From NCBI GenBank assembly GCA_903837075.1, contig CAILTI010000024.1, positions 1 to 35,450 of the forward strand: 35,450 nt of DNA, in the 5' to 3' direction. Source of the DNA: an uncultured bacterium. Its GTDB lineage: Bacteria > Patescibacteriota > Minisyncoccia > Phycocordibacterales > PALSA-1337. Within the stretch, counting starts at the first letter, position 1. Each line of letters begins with the position of its first letter. The position numbers and the translations under genes are program-made. Under the pieces are notes generated by a model, which saw nothing but the letters and a program-made list of their open reading frames with translations, was not told the DNA's origin and made no database searches. Below are positions 6,788 to 14,008 of the stretch, piece by piece.

Positions 6788-8055
6788 ATTATCGCATCCA
6801 ATCCAAACTTGCCATTCAGGACCGACCTCGTTTTTGAACCTATAATACCCTTCTCATCAGTTATCCCATACCTCTTCTGAAATGCTGCTAGAGCAGATAC
6901 CGTACATGGACCGATGGCGCCGCTGCGTGGACAATCATTCAACGACTTATCCCCCGGTGGATATGTCCCGTCCATAACTAACGCCGTCTGGAGTGCATAT
7001 ATATCTGGAGAGGATGCCCCGTCGTTTTTCGTCACGATATTATTCCACTGATGCGGTATGAGGAGAGTGCCATATGAGAATGTACCTGCAACACTATTCA
7101 CATCAAAGAAATCCTGCAATCCGAGATACGTCTGAAAAGCGAGATCTTTGAGAGCGCTACTACGAAGGGCCGGATTCACCAATTGCGCTTCATATATGTA
7201 GCCATACTCGATCAGCATACTTGCCGCATTCGAAGTATTAGCGGCACCTATAGCGATGAGATCCGGCTCCTCGACTATACCAGTAGACTCACCAGGAAGA
7301 TCACTAACAGGGTTGTACTTTTCAAGCCTCTTGAAGATCGTATTGGCGACAGCCAGCGTAGTCGTGCTATTGCCATATTGTTTCTCTGGAATATATATAG
7401 CGAAACCGGAATGATCGCCAGGAGTATTTTTCGAATGACCAGAATGATCATTGAAATGGATATGTATCATGATATCGATATCATTCTCATTCGCCCACTT
7501 GGTGATGCCAAAGAGACGGTGCGCAACGTCAGTAGGTGCTTTGTTATGAATGACCGTCGCTACAGGTTTTTTCACTGTCCCAACAGTGATGAGGTGCGAC
7601 ATCTCAGCACGATTGGCCTTCACCCAGGCGATGATATCGGTCCAATTGTTCTTGAAATACGCGGCGAGATTGGCACTCCACGCATCCTTACTTCTCGAAA
7701 TATAGACCTCATAATGACTGTTACTGGCGAGGAATTGTTCCAGATATTGACCGAGCTCAACATTCAATTCTCTTTCTTTGATCAATCCAAATTCCGCACC
7801 ACCATAATTCGGTTCATGTCCTGGTACGATCATTATCCGCACTTTCTTGTCAGAATCCTTCTTGCTAGCCTCAGAATATCTGGACTGAATATCAGCTACA
7901 GTTTTCGGATTGTGGGAAGTGATGACCGCGGCCAGTTGTTCTCCGAAACTAGATATAGCGGATATGGCTACACTCATTTCCTGTGGATACGTGAAAGAGA
8001 ACCACGGTATCACGAGCAATGTCACTGCAAGAAATATTCCGAGATAATGTCGCAT
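6784..8055 (-). CDS. N-acetylmuramoyl-L-alanine amidase with peptidoglycan-binding domain
   Basis: The 423-residue protein starts with a signal peptide or membrane anchor (MRHYLGIFLAVTLLVIPWF). An Amidase_3 zinc hydrolase domain follows, with IVPGHEPNYGG (H80), ERELNVELG (probable Glu ligand), HIHFND (His ligand) and IEYGYI (catalytic Glu). The C-terminal 90 residues (SPDIYALQTALVMDG...GPCTVSALAAFQKRYGI) match the peptidoglycan-binding 1 fold. It should cleave the MurNAc-L-Ala bond outside the membrane, in wall remodelling or cell separation. The start at 8055 is favoured because it begins the signal peptide and has TGt-TATAAT six bases upstream; a longer frame to 8112 lacks support. It is convergent with the Mur ligase and divergent from mutM. 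Confidence 0.88.
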   Translation of the reverse strand: MRHYLGIFLAVTLLVIPWFSFTYPQEMSVAISAISSFGEQLAAVITSHNPKTVADIQSRYSEASKKDSDKKVRIMIVPGHEPNYGGAEFGLIKERELNVELGQYLEQFLASNSHYEVYISRSKDAWSANLAAYFKNNWTDIIAWVKANRAEMSHLITVGTVKKPVATVIHNKAPTDVAHRLFGITKWANENDIDIMIHIHFNDHSGHSKNTPGDHSGFAIYIPEKQYGNSTTTLAVANTIFKRLEKYNPVSDLPGESTGIVEEPDLIAIGAANTSNAASMLIEYGYIYEAQLVNPALRSSALKDLAFQTYLGLQDFFDVNSVAGTFSYGTLLIPHQWNNIVTKNDGASSPDIYALQTALVMDGTYPPGDKSLNDCPRSGAIGPCTVSALAAFQKRYGITDEKGIIGSKTRSVLNGKFGLDAII

Positions 8056-8061
8056 GAATAT

Positions 8062-8070
8062 ATTATAACA
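8062..8070 (-). promoter_or_regulatory. Extended -10 promoter of amidase, leaderless
   Basis: The minus strand reads TGT-TATAAT, six bases, ATG. The consensus hexamer and its spacing predict transcription starting at the start codon. Confidence 0.6.
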
Positions 8071-8142
8071 GATATTTGATCCCTCCCTCAGAGTGGACAG
8101 TGGGGAGAACAATATCTCCAGATGACATATATTTTGGGTGTG

Positions 8143-8151
8143 TGCTACATT
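8143..8151 (+). promoter_or_regulatory. Extended -10 promoter of mutM, leaderless
   Basis: TGC-TACATT is followed by six bases and the ATG at 8158, the same geometry as at the divergent amidase gene. Confidence 0.5.
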
Positions 8152-8157
8152 ACTTTC

Positions 8158-9084
8158 ATGCCCGAATTACCAGAAGTCCAAACGACCGTAGATGGCCTCC
8201 GGAAACACATAGTAGGCCTCGAGATATCTACCGCATGGTCCAATTATGACAGCCTGTATTACAAAGGATCAGAAACGATCAAAGATCCGCTGTTTTTCAA
8301 ATACTTCGCCAAAACCGTCACGGGGAAAAAGGTGCTCTCTATCGAAAGGCGCGCGAAAAATATCCTGATCAATATCTCTGGTAACAAAACCATCCTAGTG
8401 CACATGAAGATGACTGGTCATCTACTGTATGGCAAGTATAAGTTCGATAATGGCAGATCCCCTGCCACGATAGCCGACCCCTGGAAACCGATATCACCAG
8501 AAAGTTTGAAAGACCCTTACAATCGTCGTGTGCGCTTCGTTCTAACATTCAGCAATAGTCACCACTTGGCACTGTCAGATACGCGTAGATTTGCCAAGGT
8601 AACTCTAGTAGATACGGGGACCATTCACGAGTCCGAGCATCTAGTTGGTATAGGGCCCGAGCCACTAGACGATCTGTTCACACTGGCAAAATTCTGTACC
8701 CGTATCCAACTACGACCGACTGGCAAGATCAAGCTAGTCCTCCTCGATCAGAATATCATCGCTGGAATAGGCAATATATATGCCGATGAGTCTCTATGGC
8801 GCGCGGGCATCCACCCTCTCCGAACTGTGAAGTCACTGAATGAGAGAGAACTATCAAAACTATTTTCCGCTATAAGACTAACCCTCTCGCATGGTATAGA
8901 TTTTGGTGGAGATTCTATGTCTGACTACAGGAATGTGTCTGGAGAAAAAGGTAGATTTCAAGAGCAGCACATGGCTTATCAGAGAACTGGCGAAAGGTGC
9001 AGGAAAACTGGCTGCAAAGGAACTATCATCCGTATAGTCGTTGGTGGCAGAGGGACGCACCTATGTGATGTACATCAAAAATAG
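8158..9084 (+). CDS. mutM: Formamidopyrimidine-DNA glycosylase
   Basis: The protein begins MPELPEVQTTVDGL. After removal of Met, Pro is the catalytic nucleophile and Glu the general acid of Fpg, which fixes the start at 8158 and gives 308 residues. RRAKNILI carries the conserved Lys, and LLDQNIIAGIGNIYADESLWRAGIHP is the helix-two-turns-helix region. The C-terminus is a zinc finger with the catalytic Arg (VGGRGTHLC). The finger reads C-x4-C...C-x2-H rather than the normal C-x2-C...C-x2-C. The enzyme excises 8-oxoguanine and formamidopyrimidines in base excision repair. An insert around PATIADPWKPISPESLKDPYN lengthens the N-terminal domain. Confidence 0.95.
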   Translation: MPELPEVQTTVDGLRKHIVGLEISTAWSNYDSLYYKGSETIKDPLFFKYFAKTVTGKKVLSIERRAKNILINISGNKTILVHMKMTGHLLYGKYKFDNGRSPATIADPWKPISPESLKDPYNRRVRFVLTFSNSHHLALSDTRRFAKVTLVDTGTIHESEHLVGIGPEPLDDLFTLAKFCTRIQLRPTGKIKLVLLDQNIIAGIGNIYADESLWRAGIHPLRTVKSLNERELSKLFSAIRLTLSHGIDFGGDSMSDYRNVSGEKGRFQEQHMAYQRTGERCRKTGCKGTIIRIVVGGRGTHLCDVHQK

Positions 9085-9118
9085 TCTACGAAATAATAAA
9101 CCGATAGACGATCGATCC

Positions 9119-9607
9119 TTACCTGAAAAGTATGATTCCTGCAGTGACAGAAACATTGAGCGACTCCTTGGTTCCGTTCATCGGTATTTCGACTATCATA
9201 TCTGCCAGTTTCATGATCTCTGGAGAAACGCCCCCGACTTCATTACCGAAAATATAGAGGATGTTCTTTTTGGCAATTTTCTCCGTCTGGAGCTCAGCCA
9301 GTCCGACAGCATTCTCGTCCTGTTCCACGGCGATCACGACGAATCCTTCTTTCTTCAATTTCCTGATAGTTTTCACTACCTCCCCTTCCCCCAGATGTTC
9401 CCAACCAACCGTCTGCTCGGCACCTAGCGAAACCTTGGCGAAATCTCGCCTCTTTCTACCAAACCTATCCACTGGCACGGGCGTCGTCTCGACACAATAT
9501 ATCTTGGACACTCCTGCACCGTCTGCTGTGCGGAAAATAGAGCCGACATTGTGAACACTGCGGATATTGTCTAGAAGTAGATAGATTTTATGAATTGTTT
9601 TGTTCAT
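9119..9607 (-). CDS. SpoU/TrmH family RNA 2'-O-methyltransferase
   Basis: The 162-residue protein has the three SPOUT motifs: NIRSVHNVGSIFRTADGAGV near the N-terminus, IFGNEVGGVS, and IPMNGTKESLNVSVTAGI at the end, which together form the trefoil-knot SAM site. It should methylate a ribose in tRNA or rRNA; the target cannot be read from the sequence. There is no N-terminal RNA-binding extension, so this is the minimal form. The start is uncertain: MNKT at 9607 gives the tight family length, while ATG codons at 9634 and 9637 would add nine or ten residues. No Shine-Dalgarno sequence precedes any of them. It is divergent from the DoxX gene. Confidence 0.88.
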   Translation of the reverse strand: MNKTIHKIYLLLDNIRSVHNVGSIFRTADGAGVSKIYCVETTPVPVDRFGRKRRDFAKVSLGAEQTVGWEHLGEGEVVKTIRKLKKEGFVVIAVEQDENAVGLAELQTEKIAKKNILYIFGNEVGGVSPEIMKLADMIVEIPMNGTKESLNVSVTAGIILFR

Positions 9608-9644
9608 CGGGTATTTATCTGGTCTATTGGCCATCAACGATCAT

Positions 9645-9673
9645 TTGACCTATAATTGGTACATTATCATAAT
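9645..9673 (+). promoter_or_regulatory. Promoter of DoxX-like gene
   Basis: TTGACC and CATAAT are separated by 17 bases. Transcription would begin around 9680, only about five bases before ATG 9685, so this mRNA would be nearly leaderless. Confidence 0.5.
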
Positions 9674-9684
9674 TACACAATCAT

Positions 9685-10047
9685 ATGCTATCAGCATTTC
9701 CTACCCTCCTTTCATACAGCCGATTCTCATCCCTCCTCATCCGCTTCATTCTCAGTATCATATTCATCGCCTATGCATACAGGACATTCCGAGATCCGGA
9801 AGCCAGAATACCCCAGAAGTTTGTCGGACTCATAGAAGGTGTCGCGGGTGTCTTGCTCCTCATCGGACTATGGACTCAGGTTGCCGCACTGGTCATCATC
9901 GTCGATATGGTTATGTGTCTGATCGTAAAATTCAGGAGTAGAGCTTTCCTCTCAGATGGTGTAAACTACTATATACTGCTCTTGGTCATGGCCATCTCTC
10001 TACTCATCACAGGAGCTGGCTGGTTAGCGTTCGATCTACCATTATAA
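9685..10047 (+). CDS. DoxX family membrane protein
   Basis: The 120-residue protein has four hydrophobic segments and the DoxX layout: LLIRFILSIIFIAYAYRTF with an early Arg, KFVGLIEGVAGVLLLIGLWTQVAAL, IIVDMVMCLIVKF and a final YYILLLVMAISLLITGAGWLAFD. DoxX-type proteins sit in the cytoplasmic membrane and are linked loosely to redox or thiol stress; the exact role here is unknown. The next gene begins 18 bases downstream on the same strand. Confidence 0.8.
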   Translation: MLSAFPTLLSYSRFSSLLIRFILSIIFIAYAYRTFRDPEARIPQKFVGLIEGVAGVLLLIGLWTQVAALVIIVDMVMCLIVKFRSRAFLSDGVNYYILLLVMAISLLITGAGWLAFDLPL

Positions 10048-10065
10048 AATAATCAAATAAATACC

Positions 10066-10344
10066 ATGGATACTCACAACACCGCATCAGATCAAGCTTT
10101 CAAGAGTCTGAAAAATGAACTAGACAAGGAACATCTCGCCATCGAACAGAAAATGAAGGATCTAGAAAGAAAAAACATGGAGATAGAGTCCAAAAAGAAA
10201 GATATTACCAAACTCGAAAATGAAGCCAAACTCATCCAGATGGAAGTAGATAGACTGAAACATCTCCGTGTACAGAATGAAGAGAAACTAAAAATGCTCG
10301 GGATAGAACTAAAGCGCCTGATCAATCAGAATCAGGAAAAATAA
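10066..10344 (+). CDS. Small coiled-coil protein
   Basis: The 92-residue protein is almost entirely charged and helical, with heptad-like spacing of Leu, Ile and Met from about residue 12 to 85 (LERKNMEIESKKKDITKLENEAKLI and onwards), so a coiled coil is expected. There are no membrane segments, cysteines or recognised domains. The last residues (RLINQNQEK) and the DNA around the stop recur at the end of the downstream acyltransferase gene, marking a duplication. Function unknown. Confidence 0.65.
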   Translation: MDTHNTASDQAFKSLKNELDKEHLAIEQKMKDLERKNMEIESKKKDITKLENEAKLIQMEVDRLKHLRVQNEEKLKMLGIELKRLINQNQEK

Positions 10345-10352
10345 AAGACCGA
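10315..10352 (+). repeat. Direct repeat A around a gene 3' end
   Basis: These 38 bases cover the last codons and stop of the coiled-coil gene and recur at 11306-11343 with one mismatch. Similarity extends a little upstream (ACTAAAG) with a 2-base gap. The copies are 991 bp apart and bracket the acyltransferase gene. Confidence 0.9.
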
Positions 10353-10417
10353 GATGGAGTTGGAGAAGTTAATAGATAAGGAGAAGAAGTAAGTTTTATC
10401 AGCTATAAAATCATAAA

Positions 10418-11335
10418 ATGGGTATAGAAAATAATTATATTGTTTCTAATGAGAAATCCGCAGAAAATGTGGAGCCTACTGCTCTAGCCGAAAGAGTCAA
10501 AAAGCTTATTCCGGCCTTATTTCGTCTAGAAACATCAGGGCTAGAGCACCTAGATGAAATACCGCCAGGAAAGCGTGTGATTTTCCTTACGACCCATATG
10601 TCTGACTATGATGTGCCTATAGCCATCGCCGCTCTGGCCGACAAGTTCCCCAGATTGAAAGTTGCCGAGTCGTCAACGCATGAGACATTTTCACAAAATC
10701 CTGGCGGCTTCATCGGTAGGCACATCGGCGGCGTCGAAAATTCATTTTCTGTTGACTTCACTGGTGGTGGTAGTGGTGACGGTAAAGCGGTTTTCAATCC
10801 TCAAAATTTTGAAAGTATGAAGGGTGCCCTCGAGGAAGGCAATGCTATAGTTATCGCTGCATATTTTGACACTACATATAATAACAAAACCTGGAAATTA
10901 CCGAACAAAGGTGGTAGTGGTGGTGTTTATCTAGGACAAATCACACCTGACGCTGTGCTCGTGCCGGTTGCCATAGATATAAAATCAAAAAAGGCATTTG
11001 GAATGGGTGACCCGGGAATTGGTCAGATCATTCGGGAACTACGTCCGAAAGTCGAAGTTCGAATCGGAAAACCTATAGTACCTGACACTATCGAAGGCAT
11101 AGAGAGATTTTCTACGATACTAAATATGAGAAAAAATGGAGATAAACTATCACCTGAAGATCGTGAAGATTTTTCTAGAATTCACAATGCCATGAAGACA
11201 GGCTCAGAAGCCGTGATGTCTTCCCTTTCGGAGATGTTGCCACCGGAGAAGCAATCTGATTCTCAGATCAAACAAATTGATTCAGGAATTACCGATACTA
11301 AAGAACGCCTGATCGATCAGAATCAGGAAAAATAA
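10418..11335 (+). CDS. PlsC-like acyltransferase
   Basis: The 305-residue protein has the HX4D catalytic motif of glycerolipid acyltransferases (TTHMSDYD), followed by a VENSFSVD region, GNAIVIAAYFD in the place of the FPEGT block, GGVYLGQITPDAVLVPVAI and VEVRIGKPI. It probably transfers an acyl chain to a lysophospholipid or similar acceptor at the inner membrane, although no membrane helix is obvious. The FPEGT-type motif is weak, so substrate and activity are uncertain. A TAAAAT box lies exactly six bases before the ATG. The last eight residues and 3' flank duplicate those of the upstream coiled-coil gene, so its present C-terminus may be borrowed. Confidence 0.7.
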   Translation: MGIENNYIVSNEKSAENVEPTALAERVKKLIPALFRLETSGLEHLDEIPPGKRVIFLTTHMSDYDVPIAIAALADKFPRLKVAESSTHETFSQNPGGFIGRHIGGVENSFSVDFTGGGSGDGKAVFNPQNFESMKGALEEGNAIVIAAYFDTTYNNKTWKLPNKGGSGGVYLGQITPDAVLVPVAIDIKSKKAFGMGDPGIGQIIRELRPKVEVRIGKPIVPDTIEGIERFSTILNMRKNGDKLSPEDREDFSRIHNAMKTGSEAVMSSLSEMLPPEKQSDSQIKQIDSGITDTKERLIDQNQEK

Positions 11336-11343
11336 AAGACCGA
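11306..11343 (+). repeat. Direct repeat B around a gene 3' end
   Basis: This is the second copy of the 10315-10352 repeat (37 of 38 bases identical). It includes the acyltransferase stop codon and half of a terminator hairpin that serves the opposite strand. Confidence 0.9.
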
Positions 11344-11372
11344 AGGCTCGCCAACTGGCTTACCCTCGGTCT
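11326..11372 (-). terminator. Terminator of the accessory operon (minus strand)
   Basis: On the minus strand a 10-bp stem with one mismatch (AGACCGAGGG with CCTTCGGTCT) and a 16-base loop is followed by TTTATTTTT. It follows the stop at 11380 by 8 bases and overlaps the end of the convergent acyltransferase gene. Confidence 0.7.
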
Positions 11373-11379
11373 GTGACAA

Positions 11380-12357
11380 CTATTCTATTTCGTGCTCCTT
11401 GAGGTTGTTCCTATCTGCATCGAACATCCGCTGCTGCAAGCCTGGAGGATTGATGGCTACATACATACACAGATCATCGATAGCCTGATCGTGAGTAAGC
11501 CTCTTTGTGGACCATCCCTCTACCATCTCCCAGAACATCCGCTGTCTTCCATGCAAGCTTCTTCCTTCAGTAAGGATAGATGAACGGAACGACTCTGGAA
11601 CAGTGAGTAGGAAACGTTCATAGCGTTTCATCGCCTCCACCAACCAGTGCTTCTTGCCGTGAGCCAGATCGATCACTCGCTTTACTCGCCGGTAGTCCAT
11701 CGCCATAGAAACTCTACCAGAGAGAAAAATATTGATAAGGATGCGGCTCACGACGGTCTCCGAATCCATATACAACGTCCGATCTTCGATAACATTCTGT
11801 TCGGCTTTGGCCTGTCGGACTAACCAGAGAGCATATTCGAACTGCTCCTTCAGAATATACATGTGGTTCAGGTGGGCATAGCCAGTCCAGAACCCCTCCT
11901 TATCACGGCTCGTGGAATGTTTTTCGAGATATTCCACTTTCATGAAGAATGCACCCTTCAATGACCTTGATCGGATATTCGCGACCCAATCACCAAATGA
12001 AACTGAATTGTCCTCGAAAGGAATATACTCATTCAGTACCGTGTACCCCTTTCGGAATAACAGCGCTAGATCAGCTCCCTTCACAATATCAGCCCATTCG
12101 GATATCAGGTCACCCTGCTTCCCAACCGTGATCTGTGCAAGATGCATACTGATCATTCCCGTAAACATTTCCAGAGACCGATTCCGCACCGCTCCTTCTG
12201 TGCCTATACCACCAATTTTAATGGCGACCTGAGTAACGAGAGGTATCATTTCCTTTCGTAGTTTGCGCTTCAGCACATCTACATCCTTCTCATTCCTAAA
12301 GAGGAACGAGAGTGCTTGGGTGAATGGATTTCTCTTATCTCGAATTTGTAATTCCAT
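11380..12357 (-). CDS. Hypothetical protein, 325 aa
   Basis: I do not recognise this family. The protein is rich in charged and aromatic residues with predicted helical character throughout, no signal peptide, no membrane span and no nucleotide-binding motif. A central region (FWTGYAHLNHMYILKEQFEYALWLVRQAKAEQN) resembles a helical repeat such as TPR, but no repeat register can be proven by eye. ATG 12357 is preceded by AAGGAAGG at proper spacing, a good Shine-Dalgarno sequence, unlike the leaderless core genes. It is the last gene of the minus-strand accessory operon and is separated from the preceding gene by a hairpin. Confidence 0.65.
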   Translation of the reverse strand: MELQIRDKRNPFTQALSFLFRNEKDVDVLKRKLRKEMIPLVTQVAIKIGGIGTEGAVRNRSLEMFTGMISMHLAQITVGKQGDLISEWADIVKGADLALLFRKGYTVLNEYIPFEDNSVSFGDWVANIRSRSLKGAFFMKVEYLEKHSTSRDKEGFWTGYAHLNHMYILKEQFEYALWLVRQAKAEQNVIEDRTLYMDSETVVSRILINIFLSGRVSMAMDYRRVKRVIDLAHGKKHWLVEAMKRYERFLLTVPESFRSSILTEGRSLHGRQRMFWEMVEGWSTKRLTHDQAIDDLCMYVAINPPGLQQRMFDADRNNLKEHEIE

Positions 12358-12375
12358 AACCTTCCTTTCAGAAAT

Positions 12376-12408
12376 ACAGCCTCCCAGAGATTTACCCAGG
12401 GAGGCTGT
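12376..12408 (-). terminator. Intergenic hairpin, possible weak terminator
   Basis: A perfect 10-bp stem (ACAGCCTCCC with GGGAGGCTGT, 13-base loop) lies between two operon genes. On the minus strand it is followed only by ATTTCTG, so termination would be partial; it might instead be an mRNA-stabilising or processing hairpin. Confidence 0.5.
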
Positions 12409-12420
12409 GTGTTTGGAAGT

Positions 12421-13131
12421 TTACTCCAGTGGAGTGAATAGATCATCCACCTTTTCAACTTCTTGTCGTTTGGCCACCCCTTCAGACACGGCCGTCGCAT
12501 ATATTCCCGCGGCGACATCATGGATGAAGTTATTATAATGGCGCCCGTTGTAATCCTGTGGCACCAGCATTTTGAACTTCCTCCATTCGTCTGCGAAGCT
12601 GTAGTGCAAGACATTGAGCACTTCACGCCAGTCACCATGATCACTCATGGCCCCGTCAGTGGCGATGAATTCAGGCAAGTCCTTTTCGTGGACAAAACTG
12701 AAAACCAGCGCCTCGATCCCGTTCTGCTCATCCAGGACAACCCTCATCAATTCATTCCTGCGCACTTCACCTTCATTGAGAAGAATAAAGGCGCAGAAGA
12801 ACTGCTTCAGCTCCTCTTGGAACTCCCGAAGAGTTTCGAGAGGGCAATCCTCCTGTTCCGCAGCACTCCACCTGACGCCTACGCGCCGGAAGACTCCGCT
12901 GAACTGCTCAGGAGTGATGGCCGTATGGAGAAGCGACGGTTTCACCACATCTGCCTCCGAGGTTACTTGCGCAACTTCGGTAGCAGACATGTGTTGTGCG
13001 ACTCGCATGACGGCTTCGTCCCCTTCCGTATGGGCAATCTCAGTAAGATGCCCTTCAGCAGCCACTGCACCCTGGTACTTCAACACGGTGGTTAGCTGAT
13101 CTCTTCTGTTTTCGTCGTTTCGATCATTCAT
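12421..13131 (-). CDS. Hypothetical protein, 236 aa
   Basis: The family is not recognised. The protein is acidic and mostly helical, with one or two cysteines and no signal peptide or membrane segment. A stretch QFFCAFILLNEGEVRRNELMRVVLDEQNG may form a hydrophobic core helix pair. ATG 13131 overlaps the end of the upstream 139-residue gene by 8 bases and has AGGAG seven bases upstream, which argues for translational coupling and for a true gene pair. Nothing in the sequence indicates catalysis. Confidence 0.65.
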   Translation of the reverse strand: MNDRNDENRRDQLTTVLKYQGAVAAEGHLTEIAHTEGDEAVMRVAQHMSATEVAQVTSEADVVKPSLLHTAITPEQFSGVFRRVGVRWSAAEQEDCPLETLREFQEELKQFFCAFILLNEGEVRRNELMRVVLDEQNGIEALVFSFVHEKDLPEFIATDGAMSDHGDWREVLNVLHYSFADEWRKFKMLVPQDYNGRHYNNFIHDVAAGIYATAVSEGVAKRQEVEKVDDLFTPLE

Positions 13132-13543
13132 TTACCATCTCCTCTTCTAGCGCCACACGTTGTGCGCCTACATATTTATCGAACTTGAAGTTGGCAACCA
13201 CAGCGGTCACCAATACCACTTCGAGCCCCTTTTGTTCGAGAATCCTGACGACCTCATGCGCAGCGGGGCGCATCTGGATTGCCCGCTTCAAGAGCGGCCA
13301 ATGTCCCTTGTCGGCAACATCACCGTCTACGATCCTGTTCATGACCACGTGATCATCGAACCTGATCTGATTGTGAAGTGCCAGGGCGGCCATCGTTGGA
13401 TCATTGAGGAGCAACGGCACGATCGAATCGATACCGTATCGCAACCAAGCGGTGTATTGTGGAAGCCTGGTCGGGTCCTTGGGATCCGTGACCTCCTCGA
13501 CTTGTTCACGAAGTTCACGCGCTACCATACTTAATCTCTTCAT
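13124..13543 (-). CDS. Hypothetical protein, 139 aa
   Basis: This small, probably soluble helical protein has no family I can name. It has a Leu-rich central part (YGIDSIVPLLLNDPTMAALALHNQI) and a hydrophobic strand (GLEVVLVTAVVANFKF) near the C-terminus. Its start is uncertain: ATG 13543 has only an A-rich upstream region, and a second in-frame ATG lies five codons on. It overlaps the next gene by 8 bases and follows the J-domain gene by about 33 bases, so it belongs to the accessory operon. Confidence 0.6.
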   Translation of the reverse strand: MKRLSMVARELREQVEEVTDPKDPTRLPQYTAWLRYGIDSIVPLLLNDPTMAALALHNQIRFDDHVVMNRIVDGDVADKGHWPLLKRAIQMRPAAHEVVRILEQKGLEVVLVTAVVANFKFDKYVGAQRVALEEEMVNE

Positions 13544-13576
13544 TTTTTGCTTTCGTTTTTTTGTTTGTTGACTACT

Positions 13577-13855
13577 TTACTGAACCAACGAATCGAGATA
13601 TGAATCTACGACTCGCTCCACGACCTCATTGATATCATCAACTTGGCCCTTGGAAATCTTTTCGTCCAATTCTTGTCGCTTTCGCGGGTCAGAGAGGACA
13701 CTGTAAGCTTCCGAAATCGAGGCAAATGTATGCCCAGCTTCCGGACTCTCGTTTCTGTCTGGATGCCATATTACCGAAAGTTTCCGGTACGCATCCTTGA
13801 TGTCCGCTATGCTAGCGTTTGGGAATACCCCTAGAATTTGATATGAATTTTTCAT
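13577..13855 (-). CDS. J-domain protein (DnaJ-like, J domain only)
   Basis: The 92-residue protein begins MKNSYQILGVFPNASIADIKDAYRKLSVIWHPDRN, a complete J domain with the HPD motif that stimulates the Hsp70 ATPase. It continues through FASISEAYSVLSDPRKRQELDE. The Gly/Phe, zinc-finger and substrate-binding parts of full DnaJ are absent; only a 25-residue acidic tail follows. It is therefore a specialised co-chaperone, perhaps recruiting DnaK to a product of the neighbouring unknown genes. I chose ATG 13855 because the J domain begins right there; codons upstream add unrelated residues. It heads the stretch of three unknown genes downstream. Confidence 0.85.
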   Translation of the reverse strand: MKNSYQILGVFPNASIADIKDAYRKLSVIWHPDRNESPEAGHTFASISEAYSVLSDPRKRQELDEKISKGQVDDINEVVERVVDSYLDSLVQ

Positions 13856-13872
13856 GGTGCAAACCTGCCAGT

Positions 13873-13901
13873 AGACTGTCATATCTTTCGATTCCTGTCA
13901 A
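13873..13901 (-). promoter_or_regulatory. Possible promoter before J-domain gene
   Basis: A perfect TTGACA -35 box (13896-13901, minus strand) lies upstream of the J-domain gene. The hexamer 17 bases on, CAGTCT, is a poor -10, so this call is weak. Confidence 0.3.
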
Positions 13902-13940
13902 GGCCTCATAGGCGAATTCAACCTTGAAATCTAACACTAC

Positions 13941-13975
13941 AAATAAAAACTCCCCCAGAAGAACTTCTGGAGGAG
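13941..13975 (-). terminator. Rho-independent terminator after the tyrA-like gene
   Basis: On the minus strand CTCCTCCAGAAG pairs with CTTCTGGGGGAG (one mismatch, 2-base spacer at the apex) and is followed by TTTTTATTT. It separates the aromatic-acid fusion gene from the J-domain gene, so the island has at least two transcripts. Confidence 0.8.
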
Positions 13976-14008
13976 GCTGTGGTTATCTATTTATAAGTCC
14001 AGAATATG

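Noticed and set aside
7183-8079. 298-codon plus-strand frame opposite the amidase gene
   Set aside because: It has no recognisable domain, whereas the minus strand encodes a complete amidase with active-site residues; it is an antisense shadow.
12463-13099. Two long plus-strand frames opposite the 236-aa gene
   Set aside because: Composition is irregular, no start signal is present, and the minus-strand gene has an SD site and coupled overlap with its neighbour.
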